A DNA stretch of 64,000 bases. Source: Isoetes taiwanensis. Lineage: Eukaryota > Streptophyta > Lycopodiopsida > Isoetales > Isoetaceae. This document shows positions 1 to 11,324 of this stretch, one piece after another. The stretch's first letter is position 1, and every line of letters starts with the position of its first letter. Below the pieces are notes generated by a model that was not told the DNA's origin, did not search any database, and saw only the letters and a program-made list of their open reading frames with translations. A program made the position numbers and the translations under genes. The DNA lies in the NCBI GenBank assembly GCA_021234155.1, contig JAJEKV010000080.1:856182-920181 (forward strand), in the 5' to 3' direction.

Positions 1-394
1 AACCTCATCCTCTAAAAATAGATCTACATCTGAGGCTATGGTTGGAATATTGTCTGCACCTTTTTTTTCATTAATAATCCTTGACTAATTTTAGCATGGC
101 ATCTATATCCAGAGTCGTCTGTTCTGTTTTACCTTTTAAGATGTTCCAAAAAGATCTTGGCGCTTTCTTGAAGTGTTCAGATAAAGATAAGATAAAATAA
201 GATGAATTTTTACGTCCATGGGAACCCAACGAGTTATGGGATGGCACATGCAAGAGCAACAACCCATCTAAAACCTGGGGACTAGGCCCCATCCCCAAAC
301 ACAGTAAACAAATATTAGAAGATTACCAAGAAGAAGATAATACTAATGCTAGTGGTTAATTTTGTGCTTCTCAAATTATCTAGACATAGCCAAT

Positions 395-961
395 CTAAGG
401 ATTGAAAGGCCATTGATCTAGAATAATTGCTGTGCCTCCCCTATACACTGCCCATTTCTTTTGCAGGCGGGCTGCCCTCACCTTGCAGAGCTCCTCCTTA
501 CGGTTACACAATTGAAGAGGGGAGAGGTCCTCCTGTACTGAAAAACTAGTCCCTCTAAGATGGTTTCCATGCTGAAGAACATGTAAACGGCTAAGAGTGT
601 CTTGAAACTGAATCAAAAGATGGCGGGGACGATCAAGTCTTGCCGCTCCCACCCTAGTAGCAGAGATAACTCCACCAATCTTCACATGCATGACATCAGT
701 GAAAAAATGCAAAGTCGCATCCACATCAGAATGGGCATCATCTTCTGCCTCTGCAACCTCTATAATACGCAAGTTCATGCTCCTGGTAACAGAAGATACT
801 GAGGCAACCTGCTCCTGGCTGCTAGCTCGACACTGCGACTCCTGGTCCCCTTGGGATTGTGGAGATGTCTGTACTTCCACCTCAACATGTTCCCTTTCCA
901 ATGTCTGCACTCCCACTTCAAGCCAACTGTCTTTGTTTGCGAAACATGCGTTTCTTATTTC
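395..961 (-). pseudogene. LINE ORF1-like protein relic
   Basis: An open frame runs from a stop at about 962-964 to the stop at 395-397, with no ATG near its beginning, so it is a fragment. The C-terminal part reads VGAARLDRPRHLLIQF, then HLRGTSFSVQEDLSP, then RLQKKWAVYRGGTAIILD. This order (basic RPR-strand, LRGT, EDLSP, KKWA-YRGG) is the layout of L1-type ORF1 proteins, an RNA-binding fold followed by a C-terminal domain; those proteins coat LINE RNA. The N-terminal part is rich in Q, E and S, as in the coiled-coil half of ORF1p. The assignment rests on recalled family pattern. The neighbour on the same strand (962-1225) looks like a piece of ORF2, which is the reverse of normal LINE order, so the locus is rearranged or composite. 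Confidence 0.55.
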
Positions 962-1225
962 TCAGCATTTTTCTATACCACGTAGGTTTGCAAATGCAAT
1001 TTGTTGGTAGACTTCTTCTTGTTGTCTCACACTCTGAATCCTACCAAGCATTACATGGTTTTCCTTGCAGATGCCTCTTAGAAACTCCAAAGACTTCTTT
1101 TCCAGCATCTAGCAACATGTTTGCAAATCTGTGCGCATCTTCAGCTATCAAATCTGACCATGTAATATTTACTAGCGATCCTTCAATTTTCTTCTTATAT
1201 GGGCCACTAAATTTGTAGTTGATTT
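962..1225 (-). pseudogene. LINE ORF2 linker fragment (between endonuclease and RT)
   Basis: Read on the minus strand, this stretch encodes EGSLVNITWSDLIAEDAHRF, then LLDAGKEVFGVSKRHLQGKP, then an AW-stop-DSECETTRR motif. A KPxxxWWxxEC motif is typical of the segment between the endonuclease and reverse transcriptase of plant and animal LINEs; here the second Trp codon is TAG. No endonuclease or RT lies next to it on this strand. It is a short dead fragment. Confidence 0.45.
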
Positions 1226-1283
1226 TCAGCCTGGGAATGTGATGTGATCGCCGCCAATTAGCCGTTGTTCGGCATTGCGCTTG

Positions 1284-1386
1284 CTAATTTGAAGAACTCG
1301 AGGCTTTATGGTTGTAAAGGCCTTGGCGGCTTTGGAGGACCGCCAACGCCTTTACAACACGTAAGGCCTCTCCTCCTTCAAATTAG
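1284..1386. repeat. Hairpin, ~103 bp imperfect inverted repeat
   Basis: GTTGTAAAGGCCTTGGCGG (1312-1330) is mirrored by CCGCCAACGCCTTTACAAC with one mismatch across a loop of about 10 bp. The pairing continues outward with gaps to CTAATTTGAAG on the left and CTTCAAATTAG on the right. It lies exactly between minus-strand and plus-strand LINE fragments. It could be a small MITE or a fold-back junction. Confidence 0.7.
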
Positions 1387-1389
1387 TTA

Positions 1390-2106
1390 GTATGAAACTT
1401 TTGTTTTCTTGAAGGAGGACGTATCTAGCATTAAGAAACTTCTTGATATATTTTCTATGGCCTCATGGTGTTTTTTGAATTGGAACAAGTCGATGCATTA
1501 TGGCCATTAGATAAACCTCTATCCACCTTTGTCCATCAATATCCTTGGAAGATAGTACCAAGTGGTATCTCATCCAAGTTATTGGGTATCCCAATTGGAA
1601 TTAACAGGTCTTCGGTGGAGATATGGGATGAGATTTTATTGGGACTATTTATATAAAATATTTAAATTGGTGGAAAAGCATGCAAACTATCCATGGCAAG
1701 CAGGATTGAGGTAGTAAAATCAGTCACCGGATATCACACAACAGTTAACGAAATCAATAAGGATTTTTGTATGGGGAGGAAATGAACCGAGCATGGATGA
1801 CAAAGTGGCTTGGAATCTGGAAGAGAAGGAGGTTGTTTATCTTTAAGGGCGTAGATACTGCAGATGAGATTGTTCTTCAGTGGGCGCAAAATAAAATTGT
1901 TATGGCTTACAATTGTTCTTCTCTTGATCAAGAGAAGAAAGTACTGATCTGGCATACTTACCTTCAGATTCATTCTTTTGCATAGGCAGGTGGTTGTGCT
2001 CAGATGGATCAGTTTGTCCACTGGGGTTATAATCCTGTCTTTGCATTTTATGTTGCTCTAGTTTTTAGTTGGTGAATAAAGCTTGTCGTCCTTCAAAAAA
2101 AAAAAA
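1390..2106 (+). mobile_element. LINE 3' end (reverse transcriptase C-terminus) with poly(A) tail
   Basis: Plus-strand frames give FLKEDVSSIKKLLDIFSMAS followed by WCFLNWNKS, the segment after the YADD box of LINE reverse transcriptases. They continue with PSGISSKLLGIPIGINRS and VEIWDEILL, then a region resembling the F-WGG---MDDKVAWNL motif near 1770-1820. The reading frame changes several times, so it is dead. The element ends in a GAATAAAGC signal-like sequence and a run of about 12 A at 2095-2106, the expected 3' end of a poly(A)-tailed LINE. It is 5'-truncated. Confidence 0.65.
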
Positions 2107-2801
2107 GGTATTGTGTTGTTTAAAAGCACGGTGGCCTTGGGATTTTGGAATCTTTCTATATAGCAAGGCTATGGTGAGTGAATTCATTCGATAGATACTG
2201 AATAAAGAAAAAAAAATTCCATGTCTTCAATTCTTGGATCATTCATCACTACATTGCAAATAATGCGGCAAAGCTTCCATACAAGTTGCCTTGCCATGGG
2301 CTCTCTTTTATAAATTGAGGCCTTTTTATCACAAGGCACCCAAAATTAAAAAACTACATGGTTTTTTCCTTGGTTATGACTAGAAAACCATTCTAGAAAA
2401 CCAATGGGTGTTTGTGGGTTGATATCATTAAAAACCATATGTGGCTAAACTAATGGGTTCTCTTGTTAGGTTTGTTAGGGTGGTATTATGGCATGGTAAT
2501 CGCAGATGCTTTTAGTAGAGTTTGTCAAAGTGGTATTACATATTGGTAAATGAATGTGGTATACTTATAGTGTTTAACTGTACGGTTTGTCCATGTGGTA
2601 TAACATTATGGTTGTGGATGTGGTTTAATGTAGTGCTTGTTTTGGGTGATTTTATAATGTGGTTGGCCATTGTGATTTTATAATGTGGTCGGCTATTGTA
2701 GTATAATGCATGGCTAAATGTCATGGTAAAGCACATGTATGTTTGTTCTATTTGTGCACGGTTTTGTTTCGCATTAGCTATATGGTTCTCATTTATAAAC
2801 C

Positions 2802-3008
2802 AGTAATGGTATGCTGTTTGAAGCATTTCAAGTTTTTAAGTATAAGACTATTAAGGATCGTGGATGGTTTCTTATGCATACAAGTAATGGTCTGTTGTTT
2901 GAAGCATTTCAAGTATAGAAGACTAAAACTATTAAGGACCGTGTATGGTTTCTTATGTATAGTAGTACTTTTTACTATGGTTTCTTATGTATAGTAGTAC
3001 TTTTTACT
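2802..3008. repeat. Tandem repeats, 81-bp and 32-bp periods
   Basis: AGTAATGGT..TTTGAAGCATTTCAAG starts at 2802 and again at 2883 (period 81). The end of the second copy contains TATGGTTTCTTATGTATAG at 2944 and 2976 (period 32). The surrounding 2.3-3.0 kb is AT-rich, repeats GTGGTAT-like words and shows no coding frame. Confidence 0.75.
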
Positions 3009-3053
3009 GTTAATTCACTGTATCTGTTTCCATCAATAGCCAAAAAAAAAATA

Positions 3054-3130
3054 GGGAGCAAGGGGATTTGAACCCCAACCATTTCCGAAACTCATGAACA
3101 ATGATAATTTTATTTCCCCAAATATGTAGA
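3054..3130 (-). other. tRNA-like 3' half (T-arm), possible SINE remnant
   Basis: The minus strand carries GGGGTTCAAATCCCC (3062-3076), a perfect T-stem/loop with an RNA polymerase III B-box, followed by TTGCTCCC as an acceptor 3' strand and then a T run. No matching GGGAGCA 5' acceptor strand or D-arm is found upstream, so this is not a functional tRNA gene. A decayed tRNA or a tRNA-derived SINE head is most likely. Confidence 0.35.
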
Positions 3131-3216
3131 AAACTAATTTAGATCTAACATCTACAGCAAAGGTAAACATCTAGTATAGGAGGAAAGTGACGACCTTGCA
3201 ATACTTACGTACTCAC

Positions 3217-4032
3217 CTCTTGCATGTGAGAGAAAGAAATAAAGCACTTCCAGACAGAAATAGTTAATGTCGATGCTGGAAAATTAGAAGCCTTTAGTTT
3301 ATCATGTGGTATCCCAGAGGCACTTGCCCCTTTAATAGACTTCCACTTAAGAAATGCATACCCATCGCCAAAATCAAGTCCATTTAATATTCCCTGCGTT
3401 ACAACAATAGACACAAGTTCCAGCAAGGATGGACTCTTCCTCAGCGTCAAACCCAATGGACTAGGTTCATCAAGGGGATTGTAGAAACTAAAAGATGATG
3501 TCTCGGCAGACACCCACATTTTTTCTTCTGAAACTATATTAGAACTCTCCGGCAAGGACTACTGAATGTGAAGTCCTTTTGTTTGTGTAGGTAAGCACTC
3601 TGTCTGCAACAATAGATCAGGATATTAATGTCAGTTAGGAACCTAAGAACATATGAGCATACTAAACAATACAAATGATTCAACCATATGACATGAAAAA
3701 ATGTTTCCTATGATCCATTGTTATCAAAATAAAAAAAGCAGCAGCATCACACCTATAATTTAATCGTTACAAGACAGAACCCAGTAAATGGACCATATTT
3801 CTTGAACTTCATAATCCTATTTCTTGAACTTCATAATCCTGGCGTGGTCAACATCTTAAAATGCAAGAAAATACTCACAAGGTATGTGCATACCTGACAT
3901 GGTAAAGTTACTGCAGAATCAAGAGTCCTTGATCGCTTTACACAATGCATATGCCCATCATACTCCATGTGACCTGTGGTTCTGGTACAGCCAAATCTTG
4001 CAACCGTAATTTTGGTGATTTCTTGGTCTGAT
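3217..4032 (-). pseudogene. ASG1-like plant gene fragment (two exons, truncated)
   Basis: Two minus-strand exons join in phase. Exon A (4032-3894) follows the acceptor TTTTTCTGTGGCAG and encodes KITVARFGCTRTTGHMEYDG and HMHCVKRSRTLDSAVTLPCQ, ending at a CAG/GTATGC donor. Exon B (3603-3217) encodes MWVSAETSSFSFYNPLDEP, SPLGLTLRKSPSLLELVS and DKLKASNFPASTLTISVWK, ending at a GAG/GTGAGT donor. From memory, the PLGLxLRKSPSLL..L and LKASNFPA blocks match the plant family of Arabidopsis ASG1 (ALTERED SEED GERMINATION 1), whose molecular role is unclear. An in-frame TAG at 3559-3561 and the absence of later exons before the repeats below 3.1 kb mark it as a truncated pseudogene. A further possible 5' exon (to 4173, acceptor TTTGTTTGCAG) is less certain. 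It lies about 0.6 kb downstream of the PPR gene on the same strand. Confidence 0.5.
3797..3840. repeat. 22-bp tandem duplication
   Basis: Two exact adjacent copies of a 22-bp sequence beginning ATTTCTTGAACTTC, within an intron of the ASG1-like fragment. Confidence 0.85.
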
Positions 4033-4303
4033 CTGCCACAGAAAAAGCCATGTTCACTCCCACCCAATTACTCTTCGGCCCACTTGTCATGCTGCTGCCT
4101 AGGTTCCTTGAACTCATCTTGTGTTCAGGTCCAGGTCCAGAGAAAGCGTGCATAGAAGATGATGCAGGTAATACTGCAAACAAAAGTGAAGAAAATCATC
4201 TACAAAATGTACAGAACAGGGGGTTTTTGTCCTTTTCTCAAATTTATGCTGCAAAATAAAAATCACAAGATGACTCCATGTACAATCATCATCATGCTCT
4301 AAC

Positions 4304-4379
4304 ACTTCTGATGTTCCAAAGAATAATCTTGCTGGCTTAATACTTCTGATGTTCCAAAGAACAATCTTGCTGGCTTAAT
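4304..4379. repeat. 38-bp tandem duplication
   Basis: ACTTCTGATGTTCCAAAGAA starts at 4304 and again at 4342, with TAATCTTGCTGGCTTAAT following; the two copies differ by about one base. Confidence 0.85.
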
Positions 4380-4650
4380 GGTAAAGTGTGGAATAGGATT
4401 TGAAGGAGAAGGCCCATACTTTGCCTAATATATATATGCTAGCATGAAATGTCACCAACTCCAGAAGTTGGCCATTGTGAAAGATGACTTGAAGGATATG
4501 TCATAACCCTTCATCTTCTTATCATTTCACTTCTCACTCTGCACTTCCATGTGCCATACTAAATAGTTTCTGCAATTTTTTATTTGAGAACTGCTAGCAA
4601 CAACTATTTTAACTGCAGAAGATGGTCAAGAGTGCGTACTCACTTCCGAA

Positions 4651-6036
4651 TCAATTTTTGAAATCTCCTGCATTTATTGCTTTTCGCACCTTTAGTGCAT
4701 CATCCCATTTACCAACAACGCGATATAGGGTTGATAGCAGTACATAAGGGGTAGCATCTTGGGGCTCTAATTGAAGAACATGGTCAGTAGCATTTTCCCC
4801 CCTCTCAAGGTCCACATAAATCTTGCAGCAATTAAGTAAAGCCTTCCACTGTATTGGACCAGGTTCAAATGGCAGGCCAATGATCAATGAATATGCCTCG
4901 TCTAGCTTCCCTGACTGGCCAAGAAGAACAATCATACAACTACAATGTTCCATTGTTGATGTGATGGAATGATTCTGACTCATAGAGATAAAATAATGGC
5001 ATCCCTCATCTTCTAAGCCAGCATGACAGAAAGCAGAAAGAACAATGGCAAACATAACCTTATCAAATAACAAACCTTCTGTCTGCATTTCATGTAAAAT
5101 TTGAAGCATTTTAGCATTTTCATGATGAGCATAACCTGAAAGCATTGCATTCCAGGTTATTGCATTTTTCTTAGGCATTTTGGCAAAAACAGATTTTGCA
5201 TCCTGCAGACTACCACACTTACTGTACATATCAACTACAGCACTTCCAACTACGATGTTTGACTCCAAACCATGGTCTATTATTTTTCTATGTACTTCCT
5301 TACCTCCAACAAGATCTGCCTTTCTGCCACAAGCCTCAAGGAGGCTTAAAAACGTGACATTATTCGGTCTGGCATCTTCTATCTTCATTTCTCGTAAGAG
5401 CTCAAAGGCTTCCTGGATACGCCCCTCTTGTGCATATCCTGCAATCATAGCATTCCAGGACGCCAAATTGCGTTTAGGCATTTCTTGAAAGACTTGGATA
5501 GCCTCCTCTATAAACCCATTTTGTATGAAAGCTGTGATCATGGCATTCCAAGCAATGACATCTGGATTTGGTATCTGTTGGAAGATTCTTAGTGCTTCAT
5601 CCATCATACCCTGCTTAGCATAAACATCAATCATAGCAGTCCAAGCTACAATATTAGGCTTAGGCATTTCCTGAAACAACACCTTGTAAAGAGCATGGAT
5701 AAAACATCTCACATCTTGGAAGCTTGCAGCTTCCGTTTCGATCTTAATCATGGTTTCTGCAGTGGCTGCATCAGAGCAGGTCGACGGCAACGTTGGAGCT
5801 TTAGGCCTCCAGCTTCTAGCTTCGATTTTTGAAGGATGAGTGCCATCGCCAGCTGAGCGTCTACCATCGCCATCGTCACGAAGAAAGCCATCGCCAGGCA
5901 GATTATGATCGGCAGGGCACAGAGCAGGCGCAGGGCGTTCGGCAAAGCACAAAGTAGGCGGGAAAGTAGTAGACCAATAGGAGCACACTACCAAGATCAC
6001 CATCTCGACCATCCATCTCAACCAAATCTGGACCAT
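4651..6036 (-). CDS. PLS-class pentatricopeptide repeat protein, E-type
   Basis: A single uninterrupted frame of 461 codons from ATG at 6034-6036 to TGA. PPR proteins of this class bind organellar RNA, and E/DYW members take part in C-to-U editing or RNA processing in plastids or mitochondria. The PPR tract covers roughly residues 125-360: NIVAWTAMIDVYAKQGMMDE, DVIAWNAMITAFIQNGFIEE, NLASWNAMIAGYAQEGRIQE, then SNIVVGSAVVDMYSKCGSLQ and NAITWNAMLSGYAHHENAK. An E1-like tail follows (PIQWKALLNCCKIYVDLERG ... YVLLSTLYRVVGKWDDALK). The protein stops at the point where E2/E+/DYW domains would follow, so it has no deaminase. The first ~100 residues contain no PPR and are low in conservation signals; the true start may be an internal Met near residue 96. 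The sequence GGAAGTGAGTAC just after the stop looks like a 5' splice site, so a 3'-UTR intron or truncation of a longer gene is possible. Confidence 0.85.
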   Translation of the reverse strand: MVQIWLRWMVEMVILVVCSYWSTTFPPTLCFAERPAPALCPADHNLPGDGFLRDDGDGRRSAGDGTHPSKIEARSWRPKAPTLPSTCSDAATAETMIKIETEAASFQDVRCFIHALYKVLFQEMPKPNIVAWTAMIDVYAKQGMMDEALRIFQQIPNPDVIAWNAMITAFIQNGFIEEAIQVFQEMPKRNLASWNAMIAGYAQEGRIQEAFELLREMKIEDARPNNVTFLSLLEACGRKADLVGGKEVHRKIIDHGLESNIVVGSAVVDMYSKCGSLQDAKSVFAKMPKKNAITWNAMLSGYAHHENAKMLQILHEMQTEGLLFDKVMFAIVLSAFCHAGLEDEGCHYFISMSQNHSITSTMEHCSCMIVLLGQSGKLDEAYSLIIGLPFEPGPIQWKALLNCCKIYVDLERGENATDHVLQLEPQDATPYVLLSTLYRVVGKWDDALKVRKAINAGDFKN

Positions 6037-7235
6037 TGTTTTCAACCCTAATGGGGCATTTTTTCACATATATTTTAATTCTCATCCTTAATTTTCAACC
6101 TATCTACTATCTACTTAGGTTCAGGTCACATGATGTCGTCAACAACGTTCACATGCCGTCAATGATAAACAAATATTCCTCCTTCATATTTACAAGTGAC
6201 TGCAGTGTCATTGAAGTCCCAGTATTGTAATGGCCCAACTCCATGGAAATTTCAAAGATCGTGTTTTTATATACGCCAAATTTACTAAACAACAAGAACG
6301 AGAATTTGGCGGCAGAGTGAGGAACTACACATGTTGAGGGTTATCTAACAAGCAACAGAATTTGAAACTGGATGATATAAGGACGGAGAATCATTTTATC
6401 AAAGTCTTAAAACCTTTAAGTTTCCAAAAAGGCCCTTCCAAGTGCCAAAAATTCTTCTCAAAGTATGGCTATGGCCCTGGAGATCTACTAACGGGGGGTT
6501 TGAACCCTGATGAGACCAAGGTAGCATCTGCAAATAGACAGGCATTGAAACATTTGATTTCTCCATCATATATATGAAACCGGGGGGAAGGGGGGGTTTT
6601 GCATAACATAGAGTGGGGGGCGGGGGTTGCATTATTCTATAAAGACCCCCATGATACTTTGTATTTCTCCATGGTAGAGGTATGTGTCCACCCATGTATG
6701 TGATGCTAGCTATGTGAGATCATTATCGTTATTTGTTACATACAACATGGTGACCAACCTTATTGATTGTGGCGTATAGACAAGGGGCATGCCCCAAGGC
6801 TAAATGGTCACTTGGTGGTTTTGTTTAGCTTTGTTTTGGCCTTCCTTTATCCCAAAATTATATATTATATTTGCTTTGATCAAGAGTGGCCTCCTCATGC
6901 GCTTGCTTCTTCATTTAAACTATTCAGTTTGGCATACCAATATCTTTTTAACTTAAATGGTTGAAAGATCCTAAAAATCGTTAAATCATGTGGTCCCAGC
7001 CTAAGTAAATATCTATAACATGTTAACCTTGCTAGGCATGTTAGGCCTCGATGGGGTCTAACATGTTTTCTTCAAGCCTTGCTAGGCCTTTTCAGAATTG
7101 ACTAGACATCCAAAAGTCGTATTCTTAATAAAATCATAGATTAGAAAATACCTTCAACCTATGAATTTGAGGAAAACATTTTCAGAGCGATTGAAAATTT
7201 CTCAGTAGTCTTAGCATTTGTTGAAGGTTTGGCCT
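6037..7235. other. Intergenic stretch, no gene seen
   Basis: No supported coding region. A B-box-like palindrome (GGGTTCAAACC on the minus strand) lies at 6498-6508, and a G-rich run at 6580-6625. CCTTGCTAGGC recurs near 7026-7090. Confidence 0.6.
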
Positions 7236-7410
7236 CTTAAATAGAATTGAATCGAATCAGATATCATCCACGAAGACCAAATGGCCTATGGAACCCAAAC
7301 AAAGGACAACAAAGCTTATTGTCATCCAAGATTAAAAACCCTTGTCTCGAAGGGTTTTCGAGGGAAAACCCTTAGCGAATGTGCTTGCTAACCAACTATA
7401 CATTCGTAGA
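7236..7410 (-). mobile_element. LINE 3'-end fragment with pentamer-type tail
   Basis: The sequence from AATAGAATTGAATCGAATC through AAGACCAAATGGCCTATGG to CGAAGGGTTTTCGAGGG matches, at moderate divergence, the 3' end of the LINE at 55158-58684 in the same orientation. The left end carries degenerate AATAG/GAATC pentamers where the other copy has a clean AATAG tail. Only the 3' end is present. Confidence 0.6.
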
Positions 7411-8701
7411 TGATTGTGTGACGATCGTGTCTCCAACAAGAATCCAAGTAAAGCTATCTATGTTTGGCATCCTCCTATATTGATATCAACATTAGAAAGC
7501 ATCTATAGATAATTCTAAATATGAAATTGGATGGATTGTATCTTGGAACCAAACTTGCTAAAGTGTATGAATGCACTAACATTCAACTTATTATCTGCAG
7601 GGGTGTAAATGGATCAACAAGGAAGGAATCCGAGCTAGGGAACATATGCATCAAAAGAAAATGTACTCGGATATTATATTTGACATTTTATAATGCATCA
7701 AGTATATGCATTAGGTTACACATAATTACATTGAAAAAGTAGTTGATTCTAATGTCTAAGCAATAAATGATCTTATATTAGTAAGTAGCGACTATAGTTT
7801 TAGAACACTGATAGAAGATCATGATATAGACCTCAGCTAGTTAATGTAAGAAGTGTGAATGTAAAACCACATATAGTTCTAGAAAACCACTATTATATTG
7901 CTTTTCTAAATATGCAAAACAATTTACAAGAGACCAAAAAATAATAAATTACAAAAGATATGTTTTGTGCTTTTTTCATGATATTTGAATAAGGTCAAAG
8001 TATTTCAAAAAAAAAACAAAAAATACAAAAGACCATATCTATAGTGGTTTGGTGGTTAATTATGATAATTATTTTTGGGTGCCTTATGAGTAATCACTAT
8101 AGATAGCCAAGTCCTCTTAGGCGAATATCTATGAGTAATTACCATGACAATTAACTTGGTATTGAAATTATAAAATAAACCACAACCATTTTATAACACA
8201 CACCGTGATATAAAAAACTAGCATGAATAACCACCATGGCATTTAAGTTGGTACAAAAAAGCACGCCATAAAGTACTTCAACTTTGTGACAGTAAAAAAT
8301 CAACATAAAGAACCATTGCCACTTTAAAGTTGTGTTGAAAAACCATGCTACACAACTCTGTCGATTTAATAAACCATGTGATATTAGAAAACCAACATGA
8401 ATGACCACTGTTGTTGCTAGAAACTATATAATAAAACAATATCGGTTTTAATAAACCATGCTATAATAAAAAAGCAACATGAATAGCCACGCACTAGTTA
8501 TGAAAACCACTATGTTATGTGGTTTTTATTAGGAATACAAATTTTGACATAAAAAACCACATCTATAGTGGTTTCCTAGTGATTTATTATAGTGGTTAAA
8601 TTTTTGGGTGTCTTGTGTATGGGGCTTCACCGTCTTTAAAAGGTCTATTTAAGGCATGGGGGAATTTAGGAACAAATGGCAATTAAGTACAGAAACTTGT
8701 A

Positions 8702-8814
8702 ACTCAGTTGCGATACATGTCTGGTGGCTAGTTGCAATGCATGTCTAGTGGCTAGCTGTAGAAACTAATAACGATCTGAACTAGCTGTAGAAACTAATAA
8801 TGATCTGAACTGAA
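8702..8814. repeat. Short tandem duplications
   Basis: ATGTCTGGTGGCTAGTTGC is followed by ATGTCTAGTGGCTAGCTG, and AGCTGTAGAAACTAATAA..GATCTGAACT occurs twice in a row around 8755-8812. Confidence 0.75.
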
Positions 8815-8839
8815 ACCCCTATTTTCCTTAGAGGACATA

Positions 8840-9480
8840 AGAAACAAAGAAGATGGTCCTTGTCAGGTGTCAACCATATTGGTGACTGTGATTCTCAGGG
8901 CACATCAGTGATAAGGAACATCCCCTAATATGCAAGACCTTTGGTGGGCAAATTTTTGGCAAGTCACAATGCCCTAGTAGAATGCGCATCTGTATCCAAG
9001 TGCTATAAACTTCTTCATCTAGATGAGTTGCTACAGTTATCGCCCAAATGATCTTTACAACTTGAAGAGAATGAATTGAGCAGATATGAAAGCATGTTTG
9101 GAAGAACTGGCTTCCTCCAAAAGTGCACATTCTTACTTGGAAAATTATTCACAGAGCTCTAAGAACTAACCATTTGGTCAGCAAATTTGGTATACATGTT
9201 AGATCCCCATGTTCCTATATGACTCAGGGGATGAAACAATTGAACATTGCTTCTTGGACTGCATTGATATCCAAACAACTAGGGATCGTGTGAAAAGAAT
9301 ATGTGTGAACTCTTCTCTAATCATAAAATATTGTGTACGACTGTATCCTTTGAAGTACCTCATCGTTCTATGTATTCTACGTCTCTTCCATATAATCCAG
9401 AGAAGCCATCCCTTGCAGAACTGTATGGCAATCTTATTTCCTATCTTGATATCTCTTAGACCTAAACTCAGCAAGTAGGT
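8840..9480 (+). mobile_element. LINE C-terminal (zf-RVT) relic
   Basis: Plus-strand translation around 9085-9250 gives KNWLPPKVHILTWKIIHRAL and RTNHLVSKFGIHV, then after a one-base shift DSGDETIEHCFLDC. This is the zinc-binding domain (W..lPPKv.iFtW...h..l.T...L) found downstream of reverse transcriptase in plant LINEs. The frame then runs to about 9476 without recognisable domains. Frame changes show it is dead. Confidence 0.6.
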
Positions 9481-11324
9481 TCATACTATGGCCGATATAA
9501 GGTCAGGCCAACAGTTACGAGCAGGTTTTAGTCAGCTGTGACGTAGTAATACACAACTCTGCTATCTGATTACCTCCATATATTCGATATGGCATGTGAA
9601 AAGACTAACATTAAGCCATTAAGGCATATTTACAACTGCCCAATTTTCTTGTCATGTAAGATCTTTTCTAACCTGGGATTCGTCCACCAAGTATCATCAA
9701 TTTGCATTTGATATTCTGCCATAGTGATTTTCACATATTCGCAATCGAGCCTAGATTTCACAGAGTGCAAACCCGATCTTCTTAGAATAATAATTTATAG
9801 TTACCATTTTTGGCAGAACTGCATCATGAACATCTAAGCAATGCTTTTTCAAGCCCATGTTACAAGATGTCATGTCCCAAGTGCTTTTCCCTTTGCTGTA
9901 AGAAATGCATACAGTAGTTTAACAAATCCTTTCAAGGCAATAATCAACAGAATAAAACGTCTGCCCATTATTTTCAGATAAACATGTATTCAAACCTAAT
10001 AATAAGAGTCAAATATATCTTGCTGTATGAATAGACTAGAAGTATGCATCCTTCTGCTATAAAACTTGTAAAGCCAGTAATTCTTTGCCACTTCTTTGTT
10101 ATACCAAGAACTGGAGTAGGCATCTAATTCTTTACCACTTCTTTGTTATACCAAGAATTGGAGTAGGCATCTGTTCCGACATCGCTGGCATTCGGTTATT
10201 TCTACAATTTATGCTGCTATGTAAGTGAAGGTAAACAAGGTGCTGCGCACGACGGGTTGCCCTCCGGTGGCCCGAAAGTGTGTTTTTATGTTTCTTGTTT
10301 CATTTCGTGTGTCGGGTCTTATAAATGGTTTGAACGGAGTGTTATGTTTTGTGTTGTTTTGTTTTCTTTTGTTTATGAATTATACATGGACCAAGAAGAG
10401 GCTTTCGGAGCTCAGTGCCTAGACCAATTGGGATTGACGTGATCATGTGCTTTGTCTAAGACACATTAGCTATTCATGAAGAATGTTTTGTGTAGTTATA
10501 TTAGTATGGAAATTGTACAGGGCCTATATGAATGCATAATTTCATTTTCTTAGTGAATGCATACAAATATTAATAATAGAATACCCAATGGTAAAAAAGA
10601 ACCAATTCATATTTTGTTAATATAACAATCCCATTTTGAATATGCGCATTTAAGTGCCTTGCTAATCTAATAATGCCATTTCAAATATGCGCATTTAAGT
10701 TGTTTGATGTCAGTTAATATTGGGTACAAACCATCAGGAAATTTAACAAATTATTAGATTAAATTTAACAACCCCTTTTGCCTAGTGCAAACACATTTTT
10801 ATGATATAGACACATTGATTAATCCCTTGGTCTAAAAAATCAGCACGTGATAGTATAACATTTGAAGCAAAGTCATCATACAAGTAATTAAAAGAATATA
10901 CAACTACTTATTTATGTTACAATATAATGCCATTGTTACAATATATTGTAGCCTATACAGCAAAAAGCAAGAACTTGTGTGATTGATTTCCAGAGGAGGA
11001 TGGAAGGCTTTGGGATGGACCAGGAGGCAAGAGGCATACGTGGTGGGAGAATGTAGATAAAACTACTTCTAATTCCAATAATCGTATATATAGAAGGATA
11101 AGGGTGCCTAAAAATAAGGTAGGATTAGTATCATTTAGTACAGACTTCTGAAAGAAACAAGAAAGCATATCCGAAACAGTTAACAATGCCCATCAAATGT
11201 TGACTTTTGCCATCTATGCTTGGTTCAACTATGCATTTTAATTTCTGACAGTAAAAGTCCCATGATTAATATCAATCAAATTATTTCCTTATGTATTCTC
11301 CATAAAGCAAGGAAAGATTTTTAG
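9481..11324. other. Gene-poor stretch with a 47-bp tandem repeat
   Basis: No supported gene. TTCTTTGCCACTTCTTTG begins at 10081 and again at 10128 (period 47) with TTATACCAAGAACTGGAGTA in each copy. The rest is AT-rich single-copy-looking sequence. Confidence 0.6.

Larger units (their letters stand above)
2330..8617. mobile_element. Putative large TIR element enclosing gene fragments
   Basis: The left end starts CACAAGGCACCCAAAA and the right end, read in reverse complement, starts CACAAGACACCCAAAA. Looser similarity continues for about 70 bp (ACTAGAAAACCA versus CACTAGGAAACCA). Each end is flanked by TAT (2327-2329 and 8618-8620), a possible 3-bp target duplication as made by CACTA-type elements. 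A second similar right end lies near 8080-8097, so the boundaries are uncertain. Inside are an ASG1-like fragment and the PPR gene. No transposase is visible. The element is an inference. Confidence 0.25.
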
